NCBI GenBank assembly: GCA_038373865.1
Contig: JAXGGA010000034.1
Span: forward strand, 186,001-250,000
Reading direction: 5' to 3'
From: Uloborus plumipes
Taxonomy: Eukaryota > Arthropoda > Arachnida > Araneae > Uloboridae
DNA length: 64,000 nt
Every line of letters begins with the position of its first letter. Positions within the stretch are counted from its first letter, which is position 1. The notes beneath the pieces were generated by a model. It worked only from the letters and a program-made list of their open reading frames with translations, was not told the origin of the DNA and did no database searches. The position numbers and the translations under genes are program-made. Shown here piece by piece: positions 37,127-48,337 of the stretch.

Positions 37127-40030
37127 CATAGGCGGACTTACGGGGCTGCCAGGGGGTGCGCCGCACCCCCAACGTTTTTGGTTGGGTTTTGAAAATAATG
37201 AAATTAAGTATAATTCGCCAAAAAATGCAGTTGGGAAAGAACATTATTATTCAGTGCTGTATTAAAGAATGAGTGTATACTCCGTAATTGGGTATTTATT
37301 GGTACATCATTAAAATTTCTTCTACTTTGAAACTACCATGGCGAAATTTAAAAAAAAAAGTGACTATTGTAATAACTTTATCAGTAAAAACTGCCCTGAA
37401 ATCAGCTGAAAACCAGTAATTTTTAAGGTATTTTTTCAAAATTTTAAATAGAAGTACCCCCCCCCCGGACTTTTTATTGTAGTGGCGCAACCAGAGGGGG
37501 CCCACAGTGATCGTGTTCCCTTCCTCCCAACCTTTCTCCAGAATGCTGAGTTGATATTTTTTTTAAAATATTCTTTATTATTGAAGAGAAGGAAGGAACG
37601 CGTCTTGGGAAAAGTCACCAAAATACCCAATGTTGAGAAAATATCTTAATTTCTTTCAAAAATAAAAAAATCTCGACACTTAAATTTTTCAACAGCTTCA
37701 GATTGTTAGTCAGCTAATTGTGTGCCGCCACCCCCCCTCTCGCCCTATCCTCTTGTTTTTAATTTTATTTCTGCCTGATTTTTTTTCCCTTTTTTTTATA
37801 TTTCGTCTGAAAATAAAAATGTCTTCAAAATGTTATTTCTCGGAAGTCCTCTACCCCGCCAAAGTTACTACGGAGCATCACAAATTTCGTCACCTGGGCT
37901 TCAATTTAGCAAAATTTCCATTGAAAATCCTCCAAATACCAAACACCTTAAAAGATCGAAAATTGCTTAAAATTTCGTTTTTGAAGCTTCAATTTTCGGA
38001 TAAGGGAAACCCCAACCACAATTTCTCCATCATTAAAAATCGTTAAAATTTTACTTCTCTAAATTACAGTTTCGAAAAGTCTAAAGGAGAGAACCTTTTG
38101 GCACAGCAGGCTTTGAAATCCTAAGAATTGACATGCTTAGGACTTCAAGTCTTCTTGCCGCCAATGGAAGATTGAAGACAGTAGCCTTAAATCTTCCTTC
38201 TCATTCCATGGAATATTGCACATAAGAATTTTGCTCTTAGAACTTCAATTTCGAAAATTTTCAGGGTAGAGCCCCATAAAACCCTCCAATAACCGCATAA
38301 AAAATTGCATAACATTGCGTTTTTGGAACTTAAACTATGAAAAATTGAAGAGCTGGCAGATGGGGGGGGGGGGGGAGTTTTTTTTTAAAACTGTTTTCAA
38401 AAAATCCATCGGGACAATCCTACAATCAAGTTCATAAGACCTGAATTTCTAAAAATATAGTCGGAGCCCCTCGTACCTTTCTTCACCCTCAACTTCGTCT
38501 CGCTTCTAATAACATTAAAAAATTATTTAAAGGTTTTTTCCATAGTTTCAAATGTTAAGAAGTGCCGAATCCCTATTGTAACTGGATATGGTCTACGTCG
38601 CGTTTTTAGAACGTAAATTTCGAAAAAAATTTGGGCAAGCTTTTCAATATCCCTTTTTCTAATATCATTCAAGACGTCTGTGATGCTAAAAATTATGTTT
38701 TTAGAACGACAATTGGATGAGACGTATAGCACACCGTTCTCTTTCAATTATACGAGCTGACAGTTCCGTATGAAATCTGAAAAAGAAAAAAACTAATGTT
38801 TGAAAAAATTTAAGGCGGGAGAGACTTAAAACCTCTCTTCCTAACATTACTGAATATTTCTGTAAAATTCGTTTTTTAGGACTTGTATTTCGAGATGTTT
38901 CAAGGAGAGAGAACAGGAACGCCTCTCTCGTCATATCATCACAGTTTGTCCACAGTTGCGTTTTTGGAATTTCAACTTTAAAAGTTGTGGGGAAGGTGAT
39001 CGATTTTGCTCTATTTTTCAAGAAATTGATCGGGGACAGTCCTTAAGATAAGCCCCATCCCTTAAATGAGCGTCAACAAATATCGCCTATCGCGTTTTTA
39101 GGACTTTAATTTCTGGAATTCTAAGTGGAAGTTCCTGTGAACTTTTCTTTCCCCTCACAGCACCAGAGGCAGTCTAAAACTGAATTTTCAGGATTACAAT
39201 ATCAAAAATTTTCCTGGGGATATTCTCCCAAACCTGCCTATCAAATGGAGAAAAAACTAAAAGCAGGATTCGCCGACGTGGGCACAGCCCGAAAAAAACT
39301 CACCGAGATTTTTCGTGTGGGCCCAATCGAAATGACACACTATGTCAGGGAAGTGGATTTTTTTCACAATTTACTGCACATTGAAAACATTTATTTCAGA
39401 AACAAACTAAACATTACAAATGTTTTGATCAATATCAAGTCTAGAAATTGGTACTGATCAGTTTAGTTATAACATTTAGTTTATTATGATATCTAGTGTT
39501 GGTCAATACGTGGTCCAGAAAAAGGCATCTTCCTTTCTGAGCAAACTTATTAAGTATTAGAAATAAAACTGTGCATCTGAATTTGAGTTATTTGTTTATT
39601 TATTTGAATATTTAGAGGATCAAACTAAACAGGAACTATTTAAATCCATAAATTCAATTCAATATCAATTTAAAATATTTTATCATATTAATTTTAAAAA
39701 ATCAATATAGCATTGCTTTTTCCAAATAAAAAATTCTTTAGGGGGTCACAGTAACCTCTCTTCATGGCTCCCGACTCTTTAAAAATTTTACGTAGCAAGC
39801 AGTAGTTTGATATACAATGTTTGAATAGAGAATGATATTAAAATGACTCCCCTGAAATAAAAACTGAAAACCCTGATATTTGATTAAAACCCCAGGCGGG
39901 CTGGGTTTTTTCAAACTCTGCTTAAAACTGTTTTCTGGTTGCGTCACTGGCTTGTTGTCCAGGGAATCCCCCCCTCCCCCATTTCTGCTACTGTTGCACC
40001 CCCAGAATTTGCGGTCTAAGTCCGCCTATG
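37127..40030. mobile_element. hAT-like element with perfect 8 bp duplication (2.9 kb)
   Basis: CATAGGCGGACTTA and TAAGTCCGCCTATG are exact inverted ends, flanked by the perfect duplication TCATTCAC (37119-37126 and 40031-40038). An 8 bp duplication fits hAT (P elements also give 8 bp). Just inside the left end is a GC-rich hairpin GGGGGTGCGCCGCACCCCC. The interior has no transposase but holds a degenerate repeat series. Confidence 0.88.
37970..39125. repeat. Degenerate repeat series around GCGTTTTTAGAACTT
   Basis: The phrase (G/T)CGTTTTTRGAACTTNAATTTCGAAAA, in diverged forms, recurs near 37975, 38230, 38322, 38601, 38700, 38868, 38957 and 39092. Spacing is irregular at roughly 90-280 bases. 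It lies within the 37127-40030 element and looks like an old tandem array. Confidence 0.55.
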
Positions 40031-40229
40031 TCATTCACTGAGTTTGTGCCCTTTTTTCGTTTTAAGGGGCCATAAAACCTGATTCAGAACCACCCCACCC
40101 CCCATTTTCTAAAAATAATTTCTCATATCACCTGAAGTGTCATGTGGCAAATGCTACAATTTTTAACGATGCTATGAAATTTTGAAATTGATTAAGTGTT
40201 CATTCACCTGGTCAGTCTACCCTGTATAT

Positions 40230-42650
40230 TTTTAAATGTTGTAAGTTTTACTATTTTTATCTATTTAAATTTGCTATTTTTCAATTTTAATTGCATCGAA
40301 AAAGGTCTAAAATGCATGAATAATAAAAATGAAAAATAATATGATCGTTCCTTAATTCAGGCGATGTGGTTGTTCAGAGCGTTCTTCGCGTCGAAAAAAG
40401 CAATTTAGTAGTCGAAGAGCTTTTATTTTTAATCCTAAAATACACATTTTTAAAAACACCCCGCAAGCTTTCAGTGTTTCAAAGGAGGTTGCGGGGGAGC
40501 AAAACATAGGAACTTGATTATTAATATGAGATTCAAATTGGATTACCTTATTTTAGATGCAAATAAGGTTTTTTATTTTTTGAAAAAAAAAGATTAAGTG
40601 AAATTTTTCTGTCTTTTCCAATTACATTGAAAGGGATTTTGATTGTCTTAAATAATAGAAAATGTCATTACTCCTTCTTAAAAATTAAACTTGAGCTCGT
40701 CTTTTAATAAGTAACTTTTAATAAATTAATTAAATAATTTTTCCACGATTATGTAGCATTTTTCAAGGAAAGTGTTACTTTGTAGAGCTTAAAACCTTGT
40801 CAATAAGAATTAAACTGGGAGATAAGGATTTCAATTACTATTTTTTTCCCTTTAAAATGCTTTTAATTAGAGCTTTCTTGTTCCGTCACTTTAAGTTAGG
40901 GGAGAAAAATTAAATTTGAATATCTTTGTTTCAATTCATGTTATTTTGCTCCAATATTTTGCTTTCATACTAACCAATTGTTGTTATTATTTTTTCCTCT
41001 TTTAATTATTTGCTGATCCCTGCCATATATTTGAGTCTCTCGATACAATTGCAGCTCACGAGGAAGCGTAACGCAGGTGCTAGCCATTAAACTTAGTTAA
41101 CAAGGCTATCAAAATCCCTGAGATTTTACTCATGAGCGGGGTTTAATAAAAATACATATATTTTTTTATCTATTTGAAGCTAGGTTCACGTGTGGGCTGG
41201 TTCTCAATCTTTACCGATTAATCGAAGTCGGCGCCAAAAGTCTTTGCGCCGGACTTCTTCTCTCGCAAGAAAGTGGAGAAAGTAAACCATACTTGGCTAT
41301 TTAGCGCCAAAAATTAGTCAAAATATGTTTTAAATTAGGGTAATAACTGTGGTCGAGATTTTTTGACTTTTGACTAAGAAGTAGAAGGAATTGGCGTATA
41401 AAATCAATGGTAACGAGGGGGGAAAGACGAAGATAAGCCGAGTTACTTGCATTTTTAAGAAGTTCATTGAAAAGACAATTTTTAGTGTTTCTGTGTTCGT
41501 ACTTTAGAGAAAAAAACATTTTATTATAACCTTTGCTTCAAATGCAATTTCGTTGAAGACTAGTGTAAAAAAATAATAATAAATAGAGTTAACTAAGTTT
41601 GAAGTATAAAACAATATTAACTGTAAATTTATATGGAAGTAAATAAAAATACAGTGGTCAACTCATGATGTAGGTTGTGCTGAATATCGACAATTTATTG
41701 AAAATAAAATATGTTAACTAAAAGAGAACATTAATTTTTAATGAACCTGTTACAGACTCAATGATAGAAATCAAATTAAAATATATATTGAACTTTAACT
41801 TAAACCTAAGTTATGTATTTTTCTTCAAGACTAGAGCGCAACGTTCCTCTTTGCAGTTAAAGAAATAGTAAATTTCTAGGAATAAATGAAAATTGAAAAT
41901 TCGCATTTGTATGCGTAGGTAAAAGACTGCAAGCCGAATCGGCGTGCGTAACTCATTTGTACATATTCACACACACTATCCGTTTAAAGGCTATGTAAAG
42001 GGGTTTTTTGGACCTCGGTAGAGTCTCAAAAAATGAAAATTGTTTATGTCAGAAAAAACTTCCAAGCAAATTTACTGAGGCTCATGAAGAGTCATACATT
42101 GAAGGTGAAGATGTAATTAAGAAATTTCGGTAACGTCAAGGAACACCACCCATAAAGCAACAACTTTTTTTGTCTCAACTGAGTGCACTATTTATTAGAT
42201 AGATACCAAGGTAGCTTAGTTTTTATTAATTAACTTCTTTTTCATAATGGGGCTGTCATTTTTTTCCACATAACTAAATGCTATTTTTGTGGAGAAAAAA
42301 TATTATTTTGTACCAGTTTCTAAAAATTCATGTTTAAATTCGAGTATTTAAGTTCATTACTGTTAAATAATAGCAAGTCGATGATACTGAGGGCTTTGTT
42401 AGGTGTTTTTATAAAGCAGTTACCCTTTTCATTCACATTTATCTAAAATGGGGTAACGACCCGCACTGCGAGGCTTTGTCCCATTTTATAGGGTAAAAGC
42501 CCGCAATTTTCTTTTTCTACGATGTTGCATATTTCTCGGCAATTTTTAATCATATAGAGCTATTTTTTAGATGAGTTATAGGTAACAGCTCATTCTGACT
42601 CTAATTTGAAAAAAAAGGGAAAATCTACCCTTTTGTAACCAGCAGGATGT
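40230..42650. other. Intergenic, no gene recognised
   Basis: AT-rich. GTCGGCGCCAAAAGTCTTTG with GCGCCGGACTTC at 41227-41260 forms a short inverted pair. Near 42450-42500, ATGGGGTAACGACCCGC and TTTATAGGGTAAAAGCCCGC look like repeat debris. Confidence 0.4.
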
Positions 42651-42659
42651 TGTAAAAAC

Positions 42660-43401
42660 TAGGGATGCACCGATTAATCGTCAGTACCGATTAATCGACC
42701 ATAATCGGCCACTTTGCCGATTATTAATAATCGGCAAAATCAGGCCGATTAATCGGCAGAAAACATATTTGTCAAATATTATTCTTTAAAGTATACCTTC
42801 AATAAGAAACTATGATGAATAATTTTATTAACAGTAATAATAATCCTCACAGTTGACATAAAGTTTTTTTTTAATCAAGTCTCCTACTTTGAATAGATAT
42901 ACAAACACATAGACAATGTTGCTACACATTTTTCATGTGGCGATAGTTTTCTCCTTAGCACAGTGCTTTTATATAACCTCTAATTTTCAAGAAATATAAG
43001 TGTTGAATTAAATTGTTACTAATTATTAAAAAATATGGATTGAAAGTACTCCTAAATTGGAGTGCTCACCACAGACTCCTCCTCCCCCACCCTTTTTTTA
43101 AAATTTTTATGTCCAATTAACGTAACTAATAATGTGTTAATAATATTATTGACAATAATATGAAAATTGGTTCTAAGAAATTTGATAAAAATATTGAAAT
43201 TATTTTGTGAAAACTAGGAAAATGGAAAAAAAATCTCTCAGAAATAAATTACTTACTATTTCTAAACTTGGAATTGTATAAGAGGGAAAAATCAGTGATG
43301 GTAAAATTAGTAGTAGGAAAACAATCTAAATTATCAAATATCGGCCCAGCCGATTAATCGGTAATCTGTAATCGGCCAATTTGCTTATCGGTGCATCCCT
43401 A
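42660..43401 (-). mobile_element. hAT-type MITE, copy 2 (CCGATTAATCGG ends)
   Basis: TAGGGATGCACCGATTAATC and the inverted TAGGGATGCACCGATAAGC bound 742 bp, flanked by the perfect 8 bp duplication GTAAAAAC (42652-42659 and 43402-43409). It aligns along its length, in reverse orientation, with the copy at 20777-21539; for example CATGTGGCGATAGTTTTCTC matches the complement there. It has no gene. Confidence 0.93.
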
Positions 43402-43409
43402 GTAAAAAC

Positions 43410-44466
43410 TGCAAATCGCGGCTCTTTACCCTCACCTACCCTATCACAACTAATTTCATTTGATATGCGAGTAAGTTTCATAGGGGACCTGTTTTCGTTA
43501 ACAAACGTGTTACAACATTCGATAGTATCTCCAGTAAAAATATTGCAGCAGAAAAAATGTCTCTGTTATATGGCGCTGAAAGTATGGGCCACAAGTTTCG
43601 AGTGATATAAGTCACTAAGTGCCAAGTTTCATACCTCGAACAATATTTATCATACTGTAATTGTTTTGCATCTAATTTTTTCAATGCTTATGATGGAACT
43701 ACGTATGAATGTAGAGACCTGGCAGCTGTACACAAATTAAAATTATGTATTTTATTAGTGTTTTTTTTTCGCTTCAGATTTTTATTTTTTTTTAAATTTT
43801 GGATCATATAATCATTTTATGCATCTAGAACGCACAGTTGCACAAATAGAGCTCTCTCATGCTGAACCTGGACACGCTGTATGCAGGGTTAACACCGTTT
43901 TCGCAACTGTTAGACTTGACACATGGTTCCGGTCTCTAAAATGGTCAGAATACGATGCAAAATTGAGATTTCAGAAATAAGAAGCTAAAAAATAATTTAG
44001 TGAAAAAAAATATGAAACTTTTTATGTAATTCTTAGGTCCCCTTTATTGCATTTAGGGAAATCACAAACATGACATAAATAATTCGAACACGAAAACAAC
44101 AAAGAAAAAAAAAAGACATTAGTAAAGCCAATATTCACCGAGATATTAAACGCAGCGCTTTGTGACTTATATTACTTTTCACTCGCACGCATTTTCATCT
44201 TTCGAGGGGAAATATAACAGCTAGCAAGGTTTTAAAATTATATGTGCATAGAAAGATTTTTCCACTTGCATGAGATTTAGGAGCGAGTATTTATGTATCA
44301 TAGTACAAAATTTATTTATTTTTCAATAACAAAATAAAAATGTTATATATTTTTCTTTTTTTTTCCTTCGACAACATGTCATTCTTTTGAAAAGGTGAAA
44401 GTTTCCTACCCAATTTTCAGCACTGTCTCTTGGAACATTGAGCTTGAATATCTCATTGAATATTGG

Positions 44467-44468
<2 letters not shown>
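43410..44468. other. Intergenic, no feature recognised
   Basis: No exon or mobile-element end could be supported. Confidence 0.5.

Positions 44469-44502
<34 letters not shown>
44469..44502. repeat. (CA)n microsatellite
   Basis: About 17 CA units. Shortly after, GATACATCACGTATC forms a small hairpin. Confidence 0.95.
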
Positions 44503-44504
<2 letters not shown>

Positions 44505-45147
44505 TTACTAAGATACATCACGTATCTTAGTAAAAATTTTAAACCAACACCAATAACTGATTTACAGACTGTACACTTCTACTGATATACAAGCCGCACA
44601 CACCTACCGGCAGACCTTTAAAAAAGCTAATACGATGTTATGCCATAACCAAAGGTCAAAACATCCATTAAAATTTCTGTTGACCGAAACTAATGGATTT
44701 TGCTCATACAAGCGTGCCCATAAATGAAATCATGGATTTTTTACTAACAATTATGCTTCTGTAAGTTATAGTGCTTATAACGCTCTTTCCATTGATGAAC
44801 GAACATCCATAGCTTAGCTTCTCAGAAGTTTCTCATAGATTTACGAAAATATTTTGTAAAATTAATACTTTTAAAAATGTAAGATAATCTCTCTAATATG
44901 ACTTCGTATAATAAATAGCAAGGCAAAACCTAGAATAATTTTGAAACCAATGCGGTTTCATACAAAATATAAGATAATCTTTTTCTTTTTCTTTCTTTTT
45001 TTTTTTTTGTACAATGATTGACGTCAATGATTTAATTTTACATTACTTACCTTCTTTTGAATGGTTTAAAAGGTCATGACCTCCTAAAATAGTGTACACA
45101 AATGTTAGATATGTCTTTTTTTCTTAAAACTCGTATAGTGACAGAAG

Positions 45148-45530
45148 TACAGGAGCCAGCCAACTTGTCTAGTGGTCAGAGAATTCTGACCCTGATGAGG
45201 AGGTTCCGGGTTCGAATCTCGGCTCGGACATGGATCTACTTGCTCTCTCTGCCCTAGTCCTTTCTTTGTGTGAATATGTTGTTATGCTGTGAACAGTTGG
45301 GCTTCCTTATGAGCGGGTCTTTATGGCATGTGTGTACTGTGGAAGTTGGACTTGACACCAATTTGCGGTGTAGTTGGAATAGTGAAACAGCGCACCCCCG
45401 ATTGCTACCCTGGCTGGCCCAAGACAACAACAGCATAAGTACAGCAGTGCCTATGTACTGACCATCCGTGAAAACCGCGCCCAGCACTCGCGATCAGTTC
45501 CACTTAAAAAAAGGGTAGATGGGTTGTGGG
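45148..45530 (+). repeat. tRNA-derived SINE
   Basis: The head has a polymerase III A box (TTGTCTAGTGG, 45165-45175) and B box (GGTTCGAATC, 45209-45218) at tRNA-like spacing. GAGCC (45153) and GGCTC (45221) could pair as part of an acceptor stem. A ~290 base body unlike any tRNA follows, ending near an A run (45508-45515) and GGGTAGATGGGTTGTGGGTG. No target duplication was found. The intact boxes suggest it could still be transcribed by polymerase III. Confidence 0.75.
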
Positions 45531-47400
45531 TGATAACTTTCCGGAGTTTTCAATTTAAAACTTGCATTTGCTATATGCTTTGCATTTGACATATTCAACT
45601 AAACTATGTATTTGAAATCAGCATTGTTCCACGTTGTTTGATACGGCTCAAAATGCTTTTTATTATTCTTCCCCTTATTGTTATCTTACCTAACACCCCT
45701 TTCTTGGCAAGATCAGACAAGATCAAACGCATGCGTAAATGCGCGAAAGATTACACCAAAGAAGATCAGACAGTATACTCAAAGGTGCTGAGTGAATGGT
45801 GAATGAATGACTCAACACTTGCGCGCGCATATTTCTTGCTATAGGGCTAATAGAGTGAGTTGAAACATTTTTTGTACATACAATATTGTTGTATTTAGGT
45901 CAGCACGTGTATACTTCGAGCCAGTTTCGCAGTGCATGTAAATTATGATTTCCGAGTGATTTATAAAAAAAAGTTTAAAAAAAAAAAGCCGTAAGTAAAA
46001 CATAAATTAATTAATTTATATTTATCAATCGAATTCTAATTTTTAGTAATGATGCTTTCATAGCTAGTAGAGGAGACCGGATATAGTTGATACATTTTTT
46101 ACCTCTTATTTTTTTTTTATTTTTGTTTCTAATGTTACGTACCAAGTTAACATTTCATTTCTATAACTATTTTCCTATAAACTAATGATTCCAAAACCTT
46201 TGTTGTCATAACTGCTGTGATTTAAGAAAAATATCAAATGTTTTTTTCGAAATGTATCCATTTGACCCAACGTGGGTCAAGTTAAAAATACACAACTAAA
46301 TAAACTGTTATACTGACGTAATAAGCAATAACATTTCCAAGAGTTTTTTTTTTTAAACGAAAAGTTATAAAATGCTTGAGACATTAATCTGAGTTAGATG
46401 ATGAATGTAAATCTGACCTACAGGTTATAAGTATGGATATCTTCGCCGAAGTACGGGTTTTTATTTTTTTCAAGAGAACTTTCTTTTTTTAGAGTTTTAT
46501 TTGGTTATTTCTATACATTCCTTTTAAAACGAGAAAAAAAAAGGTTTATAAATTGGGGGGTTAAATTACCACAGCTTGTCCCTAACTTGACCCAAAAAAA
46601 GACTTTACGTTAACTCAAAAGCTATGGAAATAAAAAGACATCTGCAAATATAAGCAACTTCTTTTAACTTAAATCATGCCTCTTTGTCAATACCTTTTTC
46701 GACACTTGAAACCTAATCATAAAAACTTATTTTGGTGCACAAAAAGCGATTTCTCTCGCGTACCTTTGCCAACATGTCTTACTTCCTTATAAGATTCTTA
46801 GTTCTGGGCACCTACACACCCGAGAATTAGAGTCTCTCTACAGCAAACTCATTTTACATTTTGAGGTTACTAATTTTTGTTTCTAACGTAATGCATCAAA
46901 ATAATATTTCATACAATACTACTATTACTATTTTTACATTAATCAATTCTTCACATATTTTACATAAATTTTGTTCACATAAAAAAGTCTCTTGAATAAA
47001 ATTATCTACAAAAAACTGCTTTAATTATAAGCTAATATTTAGAAATGTGCCAATTTGAGTCCCAAGTGAATTTTCACTAGTATTTTAATAACTAGTTGAA
47101 AAAATAATTTTCCCCAGAAAGAAGATAAGTTTTGCTTTCATTTCCTCTAATAACATCAGAAAAAAAAAAATTTTTTCTTCAGAAAATATTGTTTTCATAC
47201 ATCAAAAACCAGATCAGTAACGTGTCCCAAGTAGCAAAGCCTAGCATGCAAACAGGTCATGCGCACTTTCTAACCCCCCCCCCCCCCAAAAAAACGCACT
47301 TGCACAAAAAACGATTCTATTTTTACCTCTTTGTTAATATTTTACTTCATTTTTGTTGTAATCGATTCCTGATTTTCTAGCCGATGCGAAATAAGCGTGT
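45531..47400. other. Intergenic, no gene recognised
   Basis: Contains CATTTGACCCAACGTGGGTCAAG at 46259-46281, a short palindrome, and a C run at about 47274-47287. Nothing else could be supported. Confidence 0.4.
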
Positions 47401-48337
47401 CCCTAGTTCCGCCGTCAGAGCGGTAACAATAACTTTCGATGTACGAGTATGTTTAGGCTCCCAAAATTATTTCCTGCACCTATACCACGTGATACTGAGT
47501 ACCTGGTGGGATGTTTTATCGCATCGTAAATAAAAATTTGCATTTCTCACTCTAAAATTGTGGGTAAGATTTTTTAAAGTGATTTTATAAAATGTGTGTC
47601 ATTTAAGTCATCAGATCGGTAACAAGCGCTAAAATGCGCAGTTTTTATTATTTTAAAAATTATTTTATATATAAGTATAGTCCTTTATTACAAGTGAAAA
47701 AACCACGTGTTTGATTTTGGTTTAACGCGATCGACTCGGAAATAATAAAAAAAAAAACTTTGTCAGTTTGTCAGATCGGTAACAGTCAGAGCGGTAACAT
47801 TGAAAAAGTGCGAATATGTTACCGAACTAACTCACACGTTTCAAAATTATTAAAAAGCAAAAATCGTAGGTTTTAGACTTATATATTAAATATTTTTGTT
47901 CTTAAAAAATGAAAAGCAATTAGTTTTAGTACAATTGCTTCATTTGTGGTTTGTGTGACCTGACAATAGAAGTTAGTAAAATAAGAAAATTGACACTGCA
48001 GAAATTAAGTTAATTAATTATTATTATTTTATTTATTTATTTTTTTTGGTGCTTCAATTTTTCATAACTTCGCTAAATAATTAGATAATAACTAGCATGC
48101 TAAATTTGAATTTCTGATCAAGAAATTAAATTTCCTGCAACTAATTAAAGAAAAGCAAGCAGCAGAGTTGTGTATTGAAAAAGTTGAAGTTGTGTGTTGC
48201 TTCAAAATAAAACAAATGTTTTATGAGCTTGGATTTTCTAATCTTATAATTTATTTTGTCTAAAAACCTTATCGCTCATTTTTATTTCCAAGAAATACTT
48301 TTTTATACTGAAATTTGATTTTTTAGCTAATATATAT

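Larger units (their letters stand above)
36960..40222. mobile_element. Outer TIR element split by a later insertion
   Basis: GGGTAGACCTACCAGTGAAT then GAACAC at the left faces GTGTTCATTCACCTGGTCAG then TCTACCC at the right. TGTA lies outside both ends (36956-36959 and 40223-40226). Without the 2.9 kb insertion at 37127-40030 it would be about 350 bp. A similar end follows TGTA at 62216-62219. Confidence 0.72.

Noticed and set aside
39125..39457. A 110-codon + frame inside the 2.9 kb element
   Set aside because: No transposase motif; it overlaps the degenerate repeat series, so chance is more likely.
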